Source: Trissonchulus latispiculum (lineage: Eukaryota; Nematoda; Enoplea; Enoplida; Ironidae). Taken from it: a stretch of 64,000 nucleotides of DNA. Position 1 is the first letter of the stretch. Each line of letters starts with the position of its first letter. Where the stretch lies: positions 1-64,000 of the forward strand of contig JASAND010010818.1 of assembly GCA_030248195.1 (NCBI GenBank), written 5' to 3'. The notes below the pieces were generated by a model that was given only the letters and a program-made list of their open reading frames with translations, was not told where the DNA came from and ran no database searches. Positions 10,621-25,400 of this stretch are shown one piece after another. Made by a program: the position numbers and the translations under genes.

Positions 10621-13293
10621 TAGTGGTGTGGATCGGATCGGAACGGCAGCCAAAATCAACTACCGATCCGATCCGGCAAATGGCCGGCGATCCGATCCGA
10701 TCCGATCCAGCCCCGGATCGGACCGATCCGATCCGATCCGACCATAATGCCAATTTTCAATTGTAGACACTTAAATTGCTATATTTTCTGATTTCCCCTT
10801 ATTTTGCAAAACTCTTCATCAAACTTCTCACCTGAATCGTATTGAATAATTCTGAAAGTCCGTATCAGAAACTGCAACTGCAGAATGATGTGTGGTCATT
10901 TTGAAAAATAACTATTTGTTTTGTTTTGGGTGTTTAAGATCTAGTGAGAACTACACGAAACACAGTGAGAAATGATAACTATACAAGGATAAGATAAAAT
11001 TGAAGAAACTAGGGTGTAATACCAAAAAATGTGCGTACAAACTTTGGTCGTATTTATAAGCAAGTAATGTATATGTTTTAACATGATTTAACATTTAACT
11101 TGGAGAAGATATGGAAAATATACGGAAATTATATTACATATATAATATATAATATAATATATTATATATTATATTATATAATTTTATTATGTAAAACGGT
11201 TTTATGTACGGAAAATCTAAAATATACAAAGGTGTGCTAAGATTTATGCACATTGAAGATTTAGTTTTTTGTGATCAAATAGATCTTCTGGCTCCGCGTC
11301 ATATTGCTGCACTTACACAATCTTTTCAGCCAAAGAACACCCAAGTTTCGGGTGTTTAAAATGTAGCTATTTTAATGCTCACGATATGGTTATCATTTGA
11401 ACGCTCTTGACAATCTGAACACGTTTAATACAATCATTTCTCAAAATGCACTCGATTCCCAAATTCACGAAAACAAGAGTTTTCCGGATTTAAGTGTTTT
11501 CCATCACCAACAAGCCATGGGTCTTGACTCGAAAGGCCTTGACGAGCTGTGCAACCTTTGTAATACAACTAGATCCCAGAAATGACCCCTGTTCCCGAGA
11601 TTCACAAAAACTTCCATCCATGAATAGTGAGCTCGAGAAATTGGACATTAGGTATTGGTTCCAGCTCATAATTAGCTTTTAAATAATATCCTATCGTTCA
11701 AATACAAGTGCAAAAATATGCACCTGGAACATCTCTATTTGATCACGGATACAACGTTTTGAATGTGGTAAAATTTTGGAAAAATTAAATATTTTTAGTA
11801 AATTAAATAATTAATATTAAATATTAAATATTTTCCGTAATTCAATCCCGATATGCAGGTTGTTCTAAATCTCCAGTTCAGGACGATTCTAAAAAATATA
11901 TATTGTTGGGGTTTGCTCTGAAGGCATAATAAGTTCGCAATAACCGACCAAAGTTTGCATACACAATTTTGGTCGCACAATAGCATATACAAAAGTGCGT
12001 CCGGCGGATTTTGCAGACTTTCCATTTCTCAGCAAACGCACTTTGGCGAAACATTTTCCTTCCAATTTCAGACAACGTTCCTATTAGTTGAGAACTTTTA
12101 ATCATACCAGAATAAGTCACTCTCAGCGGTCAGCGGTACTGAATTTAAAAAGCGGAACAACCTGTCCAAAAATTAATTAGCAGGAAATATTAGAGAGCAA
12201 TCCCATTTGACTCTTTTTTATATATGCGTACAAAAAATTTATTTATCCAGAGAAAGAACATAGAACAAAAACATTGACAACAGAAAATTCGACATTTGAA
12301 CAAAGCTCCGAAAGGATTTTTTTGGGGGGGGGGATTCCGAGCAAATCACGTGGTGTTAGTAAACAAATAAATTTTTTATTACATCCACGTGACTCACCCC
12401 GCGGCTGCCCAGCCCATTACGCCGCGTCCACATACAACAATGTACTACATCTGACATGACAATGCTGGTGCATGCAAGCGGCAAGATCATGTCAGGGTTA
12501 GTAGACAAACAGTTACGGTGACGCCAGAGTTTGGTAGGCCACGGGAATGTACATTACGTATCTAACGTAGTTAGTAAAAAATAGTTAGTATATATTTCTC
12601 GAGAAACCAATGCAGGATTTACCGTGGCATGCAAAGGACTAAGGTCCTTGTAGTGCACGCCCCCGAATAAATTTCTGAAGCTGAGGTTCAATGTCAGATA
12701 AGCGTTGCTTAAAAATTACCAAAGAGGAAATAGTAACAATATTTTCAGGAAGATCATTCCAAACATTGCAAATTCTATAGAAATACGAATGACCAGTCCG
12801 AGACTTTTTATATCTTTTTGGAATTACAGCCAGAGAGTTTTGCCTCCTCGTCCCGGCGTCTGGAGAATACGTAAAGCAACTATCAAATGAACAATCAAAT
12901 GCATTGTACACAATATTATCCATTAGATACAGATCATTTAGAATACGCCGCATTTCTAGCGACTGCAAAGCACATCTGACCAACCTCTCCCTATAACTTA
13001 ACCCACCAATTTTTATTTTTTAAAATTTTTTAAAAATTTTAATTTTAAATTTTAAATTTAAATTTAAATTTTAAATTTTAATTTAAATTTTAAAAAAGGA
13101 TTTTAAAAAATTTTTCGAAAAAATTTTGCAATTTTGTAAAAAATTGGTACAAATTTTCAAAATTTGCCTCATTTGCCGGATCGGCGATCCGGAAAAATCA
13201 AGCCGATCCAATCCGGCCGATCCGATCCGAAAATTTGTCGATCCGATCCGATCCGACCCCGGATCAGTCGATCCGATCCGATCCACATCACTA
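10621..13293. mobile_element. hAT-like non-autonomous element with GGATC-rich ends
   Basis: The ends are TAGTGGTGTGGATCGGATCG on the left and the complement of TAGTGATGTGGATCGGATCG on the right. Perfect 8-bp target duplications ATTATTAT lie at 10613-10620 and 13294-13301. Both ends carry arrays of GATCCGATCC (10630-10742 and 13178-13285). The 2.67 kb interior has no transposase frame. It includes an AT palindrome near 11140-11180, a LINE fragment at 12639-12983 and an A/T homopurine-homopyrimidine run at 13010-13100. Ends plus an 8-bp duplication point to hAT. Confidence 0.8.
12639..12983 (-). pseudogene. C-terminal fragment of a non-LTR retrotransposon ORF2
   Basis: This 114-residue frame has the typical C-terminus of CR1/Jockey-group ORF2 proteins: a YKKSRTGHSYFYRICNVWND block, then LPENIVTI, then FKQRLSD. 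It is 5'-truncated, with no reverse transcriptase upstream, and lies on the - strand inside the hAT-like element, so it is a nested dead copy. Clade assignment is tentative. Confidence 0.6.
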
Positions 13294-13367
13294 ATTATTA
13301 TTTCCTGAAAACATCTTTCGTGCAATCATAATGTTTCTTGCGGTGGCTTGGCTGTCTTAAGATTATC

Positions 13368-13486
13368 TTAAATTAATCTCGGTTTACCAAACAAATAGCG
13401 AAAAGACGAAACAACTTGAACAGTGCTTACTGCGTTTCCGTCGCAGCAGTTGCAAGAATATAAAGGAGGAAAGCCAGCTGTGATAC
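13368..13486 (-). CDS. Pax3/7-like exon 5 (terminal, uncertain)
   Basis: The acceptor TTTCAG fits the phase left by exon 4. The frame gives 39 residues (starting [18 protein letters not shown]) to a stop at 13368. A donor-like GTAAGC inside it would end the exon at 13431, with more exons downstream (lower coordinates). No poly(A) signal was seen before the hAT-like element at 13293, so the real 3' end is open. Confidence 0.55.
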
Positions 13487-16400
13487 CTGAAACAAAGTAA
13501 AATTTTTTGAAATTATTTAAAAAATAGAAACAAAAAAGGGCAAATTTACAAAAACCCGAAATTCTGTCAAACAAATATTGATGGGTATATATTTGCTACA
13601 TTGCAAATATTTGCCAGCTCTGTAAATTAATAACTAGCCCCAGCTAACTCTGAAATGGGAATCTCTTACCCGACGCTGGCGGTGGTTGTGGATGCCAGGA
13701 ATGGAAGGCGATCGCAGGAGGAGGAGGAGGCGGAGGGCAGACTGGCGGGGGCAGCAACGGTATGCTCGTAAAACCGATATTCTTTCGCCATCGGGCTCGA
13801 CGATTACTGAACCACACCTGTAAGTTAAATGAAACTCAGCTATAAAGAGATTAGCTTAATTGATTGTTGATGGTGACGGCTACTGGCTGACTAGTTGCAC
13901 AAATTAAACAGAAATGGTTACACCCAAATAGTTGCTATTTTTACTGGTACAAACGGATCTGTTTTGCATTAAAATTGGCAGGAATTCGCGACTGAATAAG
14001 AAATATATAAAATTAACTACTATATGTAGCAGACTCCGTGGCACGATTTTTAGTGCATTCATGGATTATTCACGTTCATCGTGCTCCGAGTGTGCGGCGG
14101 GGGGAGGGGGGTTAGTCCCCCTAGACTTGGAGCTCACCCCCCAAGAGGGGTCCCTCATTCCACCCCACAGAATCTGGATTTTCCCGGTTCTTTGGGCAAA
14201 AAACAGGAAAAATTCTGTTTTCCGGCGGCTTCGGCTTCCCCCATAAATTCCCCTCCTGCACATGTCTGGTGTGCGGCTATACCGCGGTTACAAATAATTT
14301 GTAGCACGATGCACGCCAGAGCTTGAGCTAACGTATTTTTAGGAACAAATCTTCAATAGGAAAATTAAACATGAGTCATACAATTAATGTTAAAGATATA
14401 ACTCACAGCCAAAATCGAAAGAAGGTGTTAAGTAAAAATCTTTAACTCATATTCAAGAAAAATCGAAGAGCAGAAGAACCTGTATTTTAGATTCTTGTAG
14501 TTGCGTTGTTTTAGCAATTTCGGCCAGCTTTTCCTTTTCAGGATATTTGCTTTCATGAAATGCTTTTTCCAGAATGCTGAGCTGTTCGGGACTGAAGCTT
14601 GTTCGATTTCTGCGTCTGGAATCCGTCTGTGGTTCGTCTTCATCCTCTTCGGAACTTTCGTGATCTAAAACAAAATAGACACCCTTATACTATACACAAA
14701 AATTGACACATAAAATTGTCATAAATTTTGTCATATACATGGAATGTATGGTATTGTATGTATGTATAGTCTTCCGATTATATTTTGTTACTTAATCTAT
14801 TTAATCCAGCAGTTTAGATTCGATGATTACAGAATTAACAATTATTTTCATTTTGAGCAAAAGCTTGGTGTTGATAGTATTATTTGCGACACGTTTGTAT
14901 CAAAATACGCAGAAACTGTGCTAGTCCTTAAACTTTGCAATTCTCGCAATACATACAGGCGCCCTTTTGTCTCCGTCTAAAACTGTCTCTGCAATTAAAT
15001 TAATGTTAGAGCAGTGTAGATTTTGACAAAGTTTTTGTTTTTAGACAAAACTTTTCTGTGCCTATTAAAAGATTGTTTAAGAAACTGTAACCGGCGTAAA
15101 ATACTTTAACGCAGTCTGTGTCACACTAAATAATTTCGGTGCTGTCACAACTGCAATCACGAAGCTACATCCCTACCCAAAGGTTTAAAGCACAGTACAA
15201 TTTATACAAGTTTGTTTTGGTGTTGGGTCCAATGGTTACCGGAAGATACTTGTACACACTAGCTCAAACCATACATATATCTTGCATAGGATAATAGTCT
15301 GGTACACATAAATTTGATGTAAAGATCCGAGCTTCATTTAACAAACTCCAAGTCAAGTTATCCTCATTTTGCTTATTTTTAATTGCAAGTTATGTACGTA
15401 TAAATGTAACGACTATATTTTTGGTTTGCTATGTTTTCTGTCCTTTATTTATTATTTGTTATAGGTAGATAGGTAGACTAACACTACCAAACACACCAAT
15501 TACCTAGAATACAGTAAAACAGAACGGCCTTTTATATAGTGATTTGTACAGGTCCAGTTTAGTCATAGTAACAGTAATAATAACCTGAACTATTTTAGTG
15601 CTTCGGGCATCGTAGCAATTAACTTCTTCAAAAGGAGACATGCAGTCTGCACTGAACGTAGAAGTTTCAACCTAATTTCAAAGACAAAAATTTGAGCTTT
15701 CTAGCCAATATTTACGGCTGTCATATTTACGAGTTGTAGTGTAAATTTTGACAGAAATTCGCCGATCGACTAAATTATGCGAAGGACACACGGACCGTAA
15801 AACAGATAGTTAACTTTACGTACTTACTTTATTCAAATGACAAATTTTAAGTGCTCTCAAGTTATGGCAGCCATTCTAGAATAATTGCGACAAAATTGCC
15901 ACCTAACTGTCTGGGGTGTTTTGAGGTTTACGGTAGCAATTAGTCTGGTCCAAATTCTGCAGGCAGAAAAAATATTCTACATAACTACAGCAATTTTGAA
16001 AAATTTTGAAAATGACTTAATTAACATCGCAGCATTTTGACAAAACTGTACGTAACAGATATAGCGTTACATCGAAACTGCTCATCCTGATTTTGAAATG
16101 ACCAAAAATACGATCCCACACTTGCAACAGAAATTTAGGTTATTGTTGATTTGGTCGACATTTGATTTTAATACATATTTTTATGGACTGCACAAACAAC
16201 GAAGCACTTAAATATTGATAGTATCTGTTCTTTCAAAATATTCATACATTAAAATGTAATTAAATTTTAATTTAAATTTTATGACTAGCAGCAAACTTCA
16301 TACAATAAGTAATGAACTAGTGAACTCCGCCAAGCCTTCAAATAATTACGGTCACTACTTAGAGGCCCGGTAGTATATACTAAGTGAATCTGTGACATAC

Positions 16401-19400
16401 TCCTAAAGAAATTTCTAAATAATAAATTAATTTTTATTGTCATATTAAAATCCTTTTCTCTCCAGGCTCCAAAATCAGTATATTAGCTAATTCAGATATC
16501 GGATAAGCCCTGGTTCAATTTGCCGCTTCTAACTCAAAGTATGCAAGGCATTGACTGACCAGGTTGCGGTAACCTAATTAAAGAGAAAGTACATTTCACT
16601 TTAAAAACAGCAGTATCGTGTGCGAAATGTTCTGAACGAATCTCTTAAAGTTGAGGCGATGGTGTAAAGTGTGAATTGATGACTGACAATACTGATAGCC
16701 AGTTACCAACAAATAGCCAATACACAACCAATAATATTATAATTCATCCATCATAAGCTAAGCTATCACAATCACATGTCATGTCATGAATTTACAAACA
16801 TCCAAAAGCTGACTACTAATAAAAGAAACCTTGGAGATCAATGGATCAAAACTGAATATCTGAATAAGGTACTGTTTAAACGAAAATATGCTTTGACAGT
16901 TAAAGTAAGACTGAAGCCTAACTGCTATTCTGTACTTTGCTGCAACATATTAATAAAATCAAAAGTAGGTATTGTATTACAAAGGGATCAAATTCGAAGG
17001 ATAGGATCAGTGCCTTGAGGGGAATAAGCTATACTTGCTTCTCCGTTTCCCTCTCCACACATACAGACTAACCGCAAAAATGATTGATATAATTCTTGCA
17101 AGGGCCTAAGTGAATGATTCAACCATAATTTTCATTGGTTTTCCACACGAAAATAGTTTTTTTAAAACGGCGTTTACTGAAAATCCAGCCCAAAGGATAA
17201 AATTATAATTCAGACCGGATTTTAGTAAAAATCCGGCCCAAAAGATAAAATTGTTAACTCGAGCAGGGTTTTAGTGGATTCCCGGCCTGGAACGGCTTTT
17301 AGAGATTCTCCGGCCCAAAATTTGTCTTGTTTTAATGATGGGCGGGGTTTACATAGGTTCCACCCGGTCGGGGTTTCGAGACCTCCACAAGAAACAATGG
17401 TGTTCCAAAAATAATTGGATGTCTAGAGCTTAGGAATTTTCGGGCTTAGGAAAATCTTTACAAACAGACTAAAACTAATTAAATAATTACACCAGAGCGT
17501 GCTTCCTTTCGACGAGCAGAGACTGATGCGGTTTTTCGAACATATAAATTTTGGATGTTGAAAATTGGAATTATTGCTCAATATTTCCTTTCATTTTCAA
17601 GCCCTAAACAGACAAAGGCGATATAGCGATGAAAATTATTAGAAGCTGATGTATCTGATTTACCGCAACATTTTGCAGTCACATTGAACGGCTTCAAAAT
17701 TTCTGTAAGATCTGCAACGGGGAAGCTTGGTACATATATCAAATGTTTAACTTTATTAAAATAAAAAAAATTTGAAAGCACTTTTGTATCTTTGAATATC
17801 TGGAAAGTTGAGAAGAAAATATAAATTCCGCTGCTGGAACCATAATGCCGGTTAGCCAAAAGATTTTTTACAGGGACCAATGTTATCATTAGTAATGACT
17901 CTATTAATTAATAACTTTAATTTTATTAAATAATATCATTTAATTTAATTTAATATAAATTCTAAAACTTTCAAAACAAAACGTTGGTCAAGTTTTGGTC
18001 AGAATTTTGGTCAACTAACAAAAATGCCGGTGAAGCCGAAACTTTTCTGTGATTTCAGGGTTAAAGTCAGTCTGTTCGGAAATTTTTGCTTGCTCTTGGT
18101 TTTGACCAATCTTTTTCTACTCTTTCTGCCGGAAGGCAGCGGAGCTTGTTGTCCGGGCTGAGAAGGGAAACCCCTTACAATCTCACGAGTTGGTCTATGT
18201 GCTTAAAGTGAAGGCTGAATTAAAAAAATTGATGTTCAATTTTTGTTCTCACTACTTTGGGGATAGGATAGACTGAAAGAAAAGAAGTTATCGAGGCTAG
18301 GTACTCCTTTATCTAGGTTCAGCTCTAAGAAGTTCGAGGTATGATTCACGGTAAGGCCATTTTTCTTGACTGCATAAACCAGAGTAGCTATAATTGTACA
18401 TTAACTTTCACTTGAACAATTTTTTGACAAAATCGGGGTATAATTTTCCCCTAAATACAATGTTAGTTCCAGTTTGACAGAACTATTTCTTTAATCACAG
18501 TGTTAGGTCAATTTACACTTTTACGAGTTTTTCTGCTTGAGGACGCAGTTAATGATAAAGTAGTAAAAGTTTCTCCTGGGTTAGATTCTTATCATTTCTT
18601 CTACTATCAATACTTTAAATCTAGACTCTTTGTCGGCCTAGGATGACTAATTCTTAAATTTTGGAGCAGTAATACAACGAAACTACCAATTATGAAAAAT
18701 ACATTAAACAAGTTTAATTCAGTATTGTATCAACTATGTTCATACTATTGAAAGAAATTAGTTCAGTTATTTTTTAGCCAATTATGCATATAGATATTGC
18801 TTGCTATATATATATATATATATATTTGTTTTTGCTAATACGGCACTCCTACATTTTTGATGCGCTGACTACGGTTAATTAAACAAAAATGAAACAAGAA
18901 TAACTTTAGCGCCTAGCGATACAGAACCATTCCTAATGAGAACTTAACACCAGCTAATATCAGGAAGTCAAAGGCAAGGTAACAGCTAACAAAATAGATT
19001 TTGAGTTTCGACATTGCCCAAACGATGTAACGACGAAGTTTTGTGACATTACAATGGCAGCAGTGGCTCTATGTGAAGCAAAAGCAGACAAAGCTGTGTA
19101 TGCACAAATGAGTTTTATAGTAATTATAATTTAACTTAGGCATAAATCGAAGGCTTTTTGTTTAGCGAATTAAACGAATTAAAGTTAGTTCTATCATTTT
19201 CCCTGCGCAGGGTTTGATATTTAAAGCAGGCAACTTGAGAGGTGTTGCGCTAAATGAGCTAAAATGTTTTAACTTCACATTTTTAACATGCGCATGAAAT
19301 CCAACATAGGTAAAGTAAATATTCTTTGTGTTTTCTGCATGATTTTTTGATAGTTCATCCACAGTGCAACATTATCTTTGAAATTTTGCAGTCCAGAAGA

Positions 19401-22400
19401 GGTCTCCTTATGAACCACATGATTACTAATTACATCTATACGTCAGCATAGTAACACACTGTTTACAGATGTGTATCTGAACTTTGAAAATTATAGCATT
19501 AAAAAGTTTCCTGCATAGTTTGCTGGGGTAGACAGTGCGTCGCCCATTTTGCAAACTTTTCTTGACAACATTAAATTGGCGTGATACGTCGGCATGTTGT
19601 TGAAATTGGTGTAAACTAAAGGTGGAATCGTTTTGCGAAACGATTTTTGGTGGGACAAGTTTTTGGACGATAAAATGCATGGAAAGTTGAACATTGGTTT
19701 AACAAGTGGATTGTTTGCATTGGCATTTGAGTGCAACAAAAACAAGCTACCGTAAGATCAACCATTATAGAGACATTATCAATAAATTCATGTTGTCTGT
19801 GCAGAAATGAAATTGTAAAGGATTTATAAAACTCCATGATTAAACCTCAAACATGAGCATTTTGAATTTCCATCCCTAAGAGTGGCAATGATCGGATCAT
19901 TCCGAAAGCATCATAGGAAATCTGTCACGTACTTGTTCTATGTAAATAAGATAATATCACGTTCTATTAAAATTCTCTTGAAAATTTGTTTGGAAAGCGC
20001 TTCTTCGATTAACCCGATATTATCAGTCTGACAGAGATATTGACCAGCACAGCGGGAGGATCTAAACATTTGTCTGACATTCATTGTGTAAATCTCTGTA
20101 TGAAAATTACTTAATAATGCAGGCATACTAATTGAAAACTGAAGTTTTCATTAAAACACAATATAGCTTGAATTTAAGAGCCTTGAGCAACGAGAAGAGA
20201 ATGCTAATAAAGCAATGATTATCAAAAGAAAGAAGTCAGTAAACTTAAATGATGTTACGAAAAACTTTGTATAAAAAGGGGTTCCAAATTGAAACAAGAC
20301 AGAAACTTTATGCAATCAAAAACCAACCTTTTTATTTCATCAGACTGGGCAACCTTGTCTGGGCTTGAGCGGACGAAGCTCGAACTGTTCAATTGTTTGA
20401 ACAATTTAAGCAAAGATTCAGTCATCTTCAGCTCCTTTATGTAACTGCTGCTTTGAAAGGTCCTTAGACTAGTGCTGGGTCCGGCTCCGTTAGAACCGGA
20501 AGGATTTTCAGAACCGGAATGATTTTCAGAACCGGAATGATTTTCAGAACCGGAATGTTGTTTTGTTTATCGCCGTGTTGTCTTGTTTGGTGTTCTGATA
20601 ACTTGTATAGTCGATTTGTACACAAAAATAAGTAAGTTTCAGAAATTTTAACTGCTCAACTCGCCAGTCGATGTGTTTTAGCCCGGTGTACAAGGCCTTT
20701 TTATTTCCGTTTTATTGCAAACAACCTAGCCAGACAAAAGAACGCTCGACCGTGCTAATTTTGTCTTCAATTGTATCAAAAGTCGACAATTTTAAATTCC
20801 ATGTGTTTTCACTAAACTGTGCAAAACTCAATTGGAACCGGAAGTGGAAGCCAGAACAGTGGAACCACTATTCTGGACCAGAATCGGAACCGGTTTCAAA
20901 AATCGGAACCAGTCCGAGCCCGAACACTACCTTAGACAGCCAGCCGTTTTCTTTTCAGAACGAAAAAGTATAAAAGAGTTGACTGATGTGTAGTGTAGTG
21001 AACAAGAACAGAAAGTAGCTTTCTTTTGAATCTGCCAAGTAGTTAAGGTCAACCACCAAAAACTCCCTTACATAGTTTGAACTGAAAAATTTTATTTAGC
21101 TTCACTGTACAATGGTGAAGTTTAGGAATCGTGAGAACATTAATATAATTTAATGTAATAATCCAATGAGAAAAAAACTACCTGACTCTTCTAGCTCCAG
21201 AATACTGCTGATGCTGTATTTCAATTTCTTTTTTCGTTTTCGTTCTGCTTCACATTCAATCGAATTATCTGATGCTTTTCTTTTATATCCATCTGCGCCG
21301 TGAATCTTCAAAATTCGACTGATTGCCGACACAGTCAATCCAGCGTTTCCTGTTCGATAGGTTTTCGACTGCAGCAATTTTTCCCGAATTTCGCTCGGTG
21401 TAATTGACGGATTTTCTTCTCTTAGCTTCAGTACGTCTTCATCTAAATTAGTCTCACACGGCCTCGGTCGACTTCCTCCAACCTGAAACAGAAAATAACA
21501 ATGATGATAACAAATAACTTACAGCTGCCTTTGTCACCGAGCTTCAACAAAGAGATATCAGAAATGAGTTCTCAAAGTTGAAAACGTCAGTATACCGATA
21601 GTTGACCTTTGTTGGACATATCTTTTCAAATGCTGGTATGAAACCAGCCACCACGAATTTGGAAGGTATATTTGACGCTCCGGCTCCCGAACTTGTTTCA
21701 GTGTAAAAAGTTAACTTTTGGAAATTGAAAAATTCAGTTTACCTTTGGTTAGTCAAATTTCTTAAGTCCACAATAGGTAAAAGGCGTCACAGGATCGCCA
21801 TTTTTGAAATAACATGTGTTGATCCTAAGAAGATCCTCTTCTCCTCCTATATTTGGCGACTACATATATACGTGTTGGCCTAAAACGGATCGCACGAAAT
21901 TCGGCCTTGTTTGACCTTGACACGAAGTGTCAGTTTCTTAGTGTGATTTCGATAGTAGATATTGTTACGAGCCGAGAACAAGAAGATGACTTCTTCTCTT
22001 CCGACTACGGTTTCAGTTACAGGGTTCAGGCTACGTTTTTTTCAGCCAAATCCATATATATATACAAATTTTTTCAGTTGGCACCTTTCAGTTTCAGTGG
22101 TTAAAAAATCTCGAAAAATTTGAAATATATGAATTTTAAACTCAGCGTGGCAATAAATGTTTTAGCACGATTGGGAAAGTTTTAGAAATTGTAACATTAT
22201 TGTGCAGCTTCTGCATAATTTCGCCTGTATCGATCCCGTTTTGGAAAATGAGTCAGTTTCTGCCTTCTAGCTAGGGGCGACTGTATCTTCGGTAGCTGAG
22301 TTGGCAGAGCGTCGGAGCGTTAATCCGAAAGTCGTGGGTTAGCGTCCCACCCGAGCCCCGAATTTTTCAGGTCTCAGGTGCTGAAGTCAGAATTTTATTT

Positions 22401-25400
22401 CTTACATTACATTTACATGTGACGCCACCGTTCGTCACTTCGTTCTATGGTCGCTTCTTAAGTTGCCGGTAATGCAAGAGTGCAAGCTTTACACAGCATT
22501 TTATTCTATTATAAAGTTCGCGGTCGGATTTCAACTTTCAATGGTTTACAAATTACAAGGTCAATTGTTTCGTTAGTAGAAAGCTTTTGTTTGTTTAAAG
22601 ATTAAGTCATCAACTATTGTCACAGTCAAGTGTCAAACAGGATCTTCATGGCGATAAAATCTTCTCTTCTTTTGATGATCTTTGTTTAAAATTCGGTTAA
22701 TCGCAACTGCTGCATGCCAATTGCAGTTGCGAAGACAATCGGTGGCAAATTGGATGAGTTTCGCCGTGAAAGTCGTTAAATAGCGTGGGAAAAGCAAACA
22801 AACAACTTTCAGATACAGACAGCCATTAAGCGTTACCGTAATCTACGGCATCGAGAGGGGCACGTGGAAACTAATTATGTTATAGGAGTAGAAATAAATT
22901 TCATCGGTGAACTGATTTGTCCACATTGCGTTGCATGCAAGGAAATGTTGACGTTCCCAGCAAGCTCCTATAGGATTAGCTCACTCAAGAAACCTGAAAA
23001 GACTGAAATTAGTGCACTAACTAATGTCTCGCTGTATCATTGCTAATTAATAATCGATTGAAGTTGATTCGCAATTTTCATGCAAAACCCCATAACGTTG
23101 TAAATTCGGCAGCTCTTGATGAGACAAATTTACTGATGCGTGCGTAACTGATGCGCAATGGCTGGGTTTCAGCTGAACGTTTGTATGCGTATGTTTTTAA
23201 CCGCGCCGAATTCAACACATCAAAATTTTTCGATTTCGATTTCGAATTTTGAATTCAGATTCGCAAGGGGGACTAATGGGAAACGAAAAAGTTTGTCTGA
23301 TTTAGTTGAAAAGCTGTACATGCGGGTTGTCCGTCGCAATGACTCTAAAGTCTGTCTTTCGATTCAGCTTTTCGTAGCTCTGCATAAGCCAAAGTTGTAA
23401 GCTTAAGATGTAAACTTATATTGAACCAAAGTAAAGCTGGATCAAAAACGGACTTCAGATTCGTGTTCTACCATCCAGACAACCCCTGTATATATTAAAT
23501 TTTCGGTTTCCTTGGTTGGTAACCCTTGCAAATCGAAAACAAGTTACCCCTAAAAGGAATAATATTCCGCCCATGGGAGTTCTTCTCTGCTGAACTGGAA
23601 AATGACGTTTTCGGTGGGCACGGAAAAGCTATTCAATTTGTTATTAAAAAATTTTGCGGTTATTTGAATTAAGCGTGGTCGAAAACGTGCTACAAATTTT
23701 AGCCAATTTGGTCGGTCAAGTTCTAAAAATTTGGAATGGTGTGGGCACTTGAGACAATACCCCACAACTGTAGTCTTTTGATATTGTAAATAAGGGACAG
23801 GATTAATTTAATTAATTTAACTAATTAACTTAAGGGGATCTATATATTTTTGGCCGATTTTCGATCACTTCCGATTTCGCTAATTTTCACATATAATAAT
23901 CTTTGAGTGAGATACTTTAACTACTTTTACTCGTATCTCTTAATGCTATTGAGTAATTTCACCTCAGATTTGAGTTCTGGGTATACCGACTCTGCATGTG
24001 TTAAGCATAGAAAACAGAAAAAAGTGGTGATTTTATTCTTGCGCTAAAAAATATCTCGATGAACGGTCATGAATCGGAATGATTTTGTATTTAGGTTGTA
24101 GCTACGATCATGAACTGCAGTACCCTGGAGATTGAATTTTGATTTAGGCCCCTGAACAGTTTTTAAAAAATTTTTATCTGAAGTAAACAGTGGAAAATCG
24201 TCAAATTCCAACGTTTCTTGTAGCTGAAATGGGGGTCCTTGAATTACAAACCGCTCTAATTTTAGACGAGTGGATCATGAAGACGAATAAATTTGCAAAC
24301 TTTCTGCAGACTATTGTTCCATGACTCACAAATTGATGTGCAGCGCTACCCTCCCGCACACCACTTTAAAATTGGATTTCAAAAAATTCAGAGCGGATTA
24401 AAGAAAAGTAAGGGGTGAATCAAGAAGCACTCCACCCAAGTATCATGACTCAAAAGCTTTTGGGTCTGACACAAGCAATGGGTGTGCTATACGTGTAACA
24501 TACGGACAACTGTGCGAAACAACTCAAAATTTAAAATACAAATGTATGTACGATACATATATGTGCCTAGATTGTGCGTGAAAATGAATGAAATCCGTGG
24601 TATAAAAATTTTTCACGATAAACCCCATTAATTGATTTAATAAAAATATTTCAGTTGCAAAAATCCTTTGTCATAGGAGATTATTTTATGAATTTATAAT
24701 AATTTTTAATATTTTATTATAATTCATTTATAATGATTTATAAGTCACAACCAAACCTGTTTGCCCCCAACCCAAAACGAATGTGAAAACTTTATTTAGA
24801 AAAAACGTAGCCTTTGCCATATGGTGTCTGTATGTCACTACATCCTGACTTATCAATATCGATAGATCAATAGCAAGTCTAGGATAGTTACGGATAACAG
24901 CAACGCGCAGCGAACAAACGCAACGCGCCGCGGATAACAGCAACGCGCCAACAGTACAGATTTGCAGTTGACATACATAAGACATACAGACAGACAGACA
25001 AAGAACACTTACGTAATGTGTTGTCTAACGTATAAATAAGCATGCTGAGCTTGCAGCATCAACTGATTAGGTTTCAGATTCTATTCAGAGACTTGATTAA
25101 AATATATAGTGAATGGTTGCCCTTACTAATAAATTACATACCTTTATGTACTAGGGCGGCACAAGCACAAGCTCAAGCAAAAGCACAAGCAAAAGCACAA
25201 ACGTTTCACACTATTGAAAACTTGCACAAGCACAAGAACAAGCACAAGCATAAGCACAACACAGATTTGAATTCAGTTTTAATTTTGCACAAGCACAACG
25301 CCAGCAGCCAATCAAGATAGTTTTACGCTTTGAGCCGAAGGCGTGGCAAAGCTGAATTTCAAATGCTACATAGCCAATAGCGTAGTGTGAGTGAACGCCT

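Noticed and set aside
22288..22360. Functional tRNA-Asn gene
   Set aside because: Acceptor stem, D stem, position 33 and B box are all defective.
24728..24985. 85-residue - strand frame in Pax intron 1
   Set aside because: No domain, lies within an intron and overlaps simple CAACGCG repeats.
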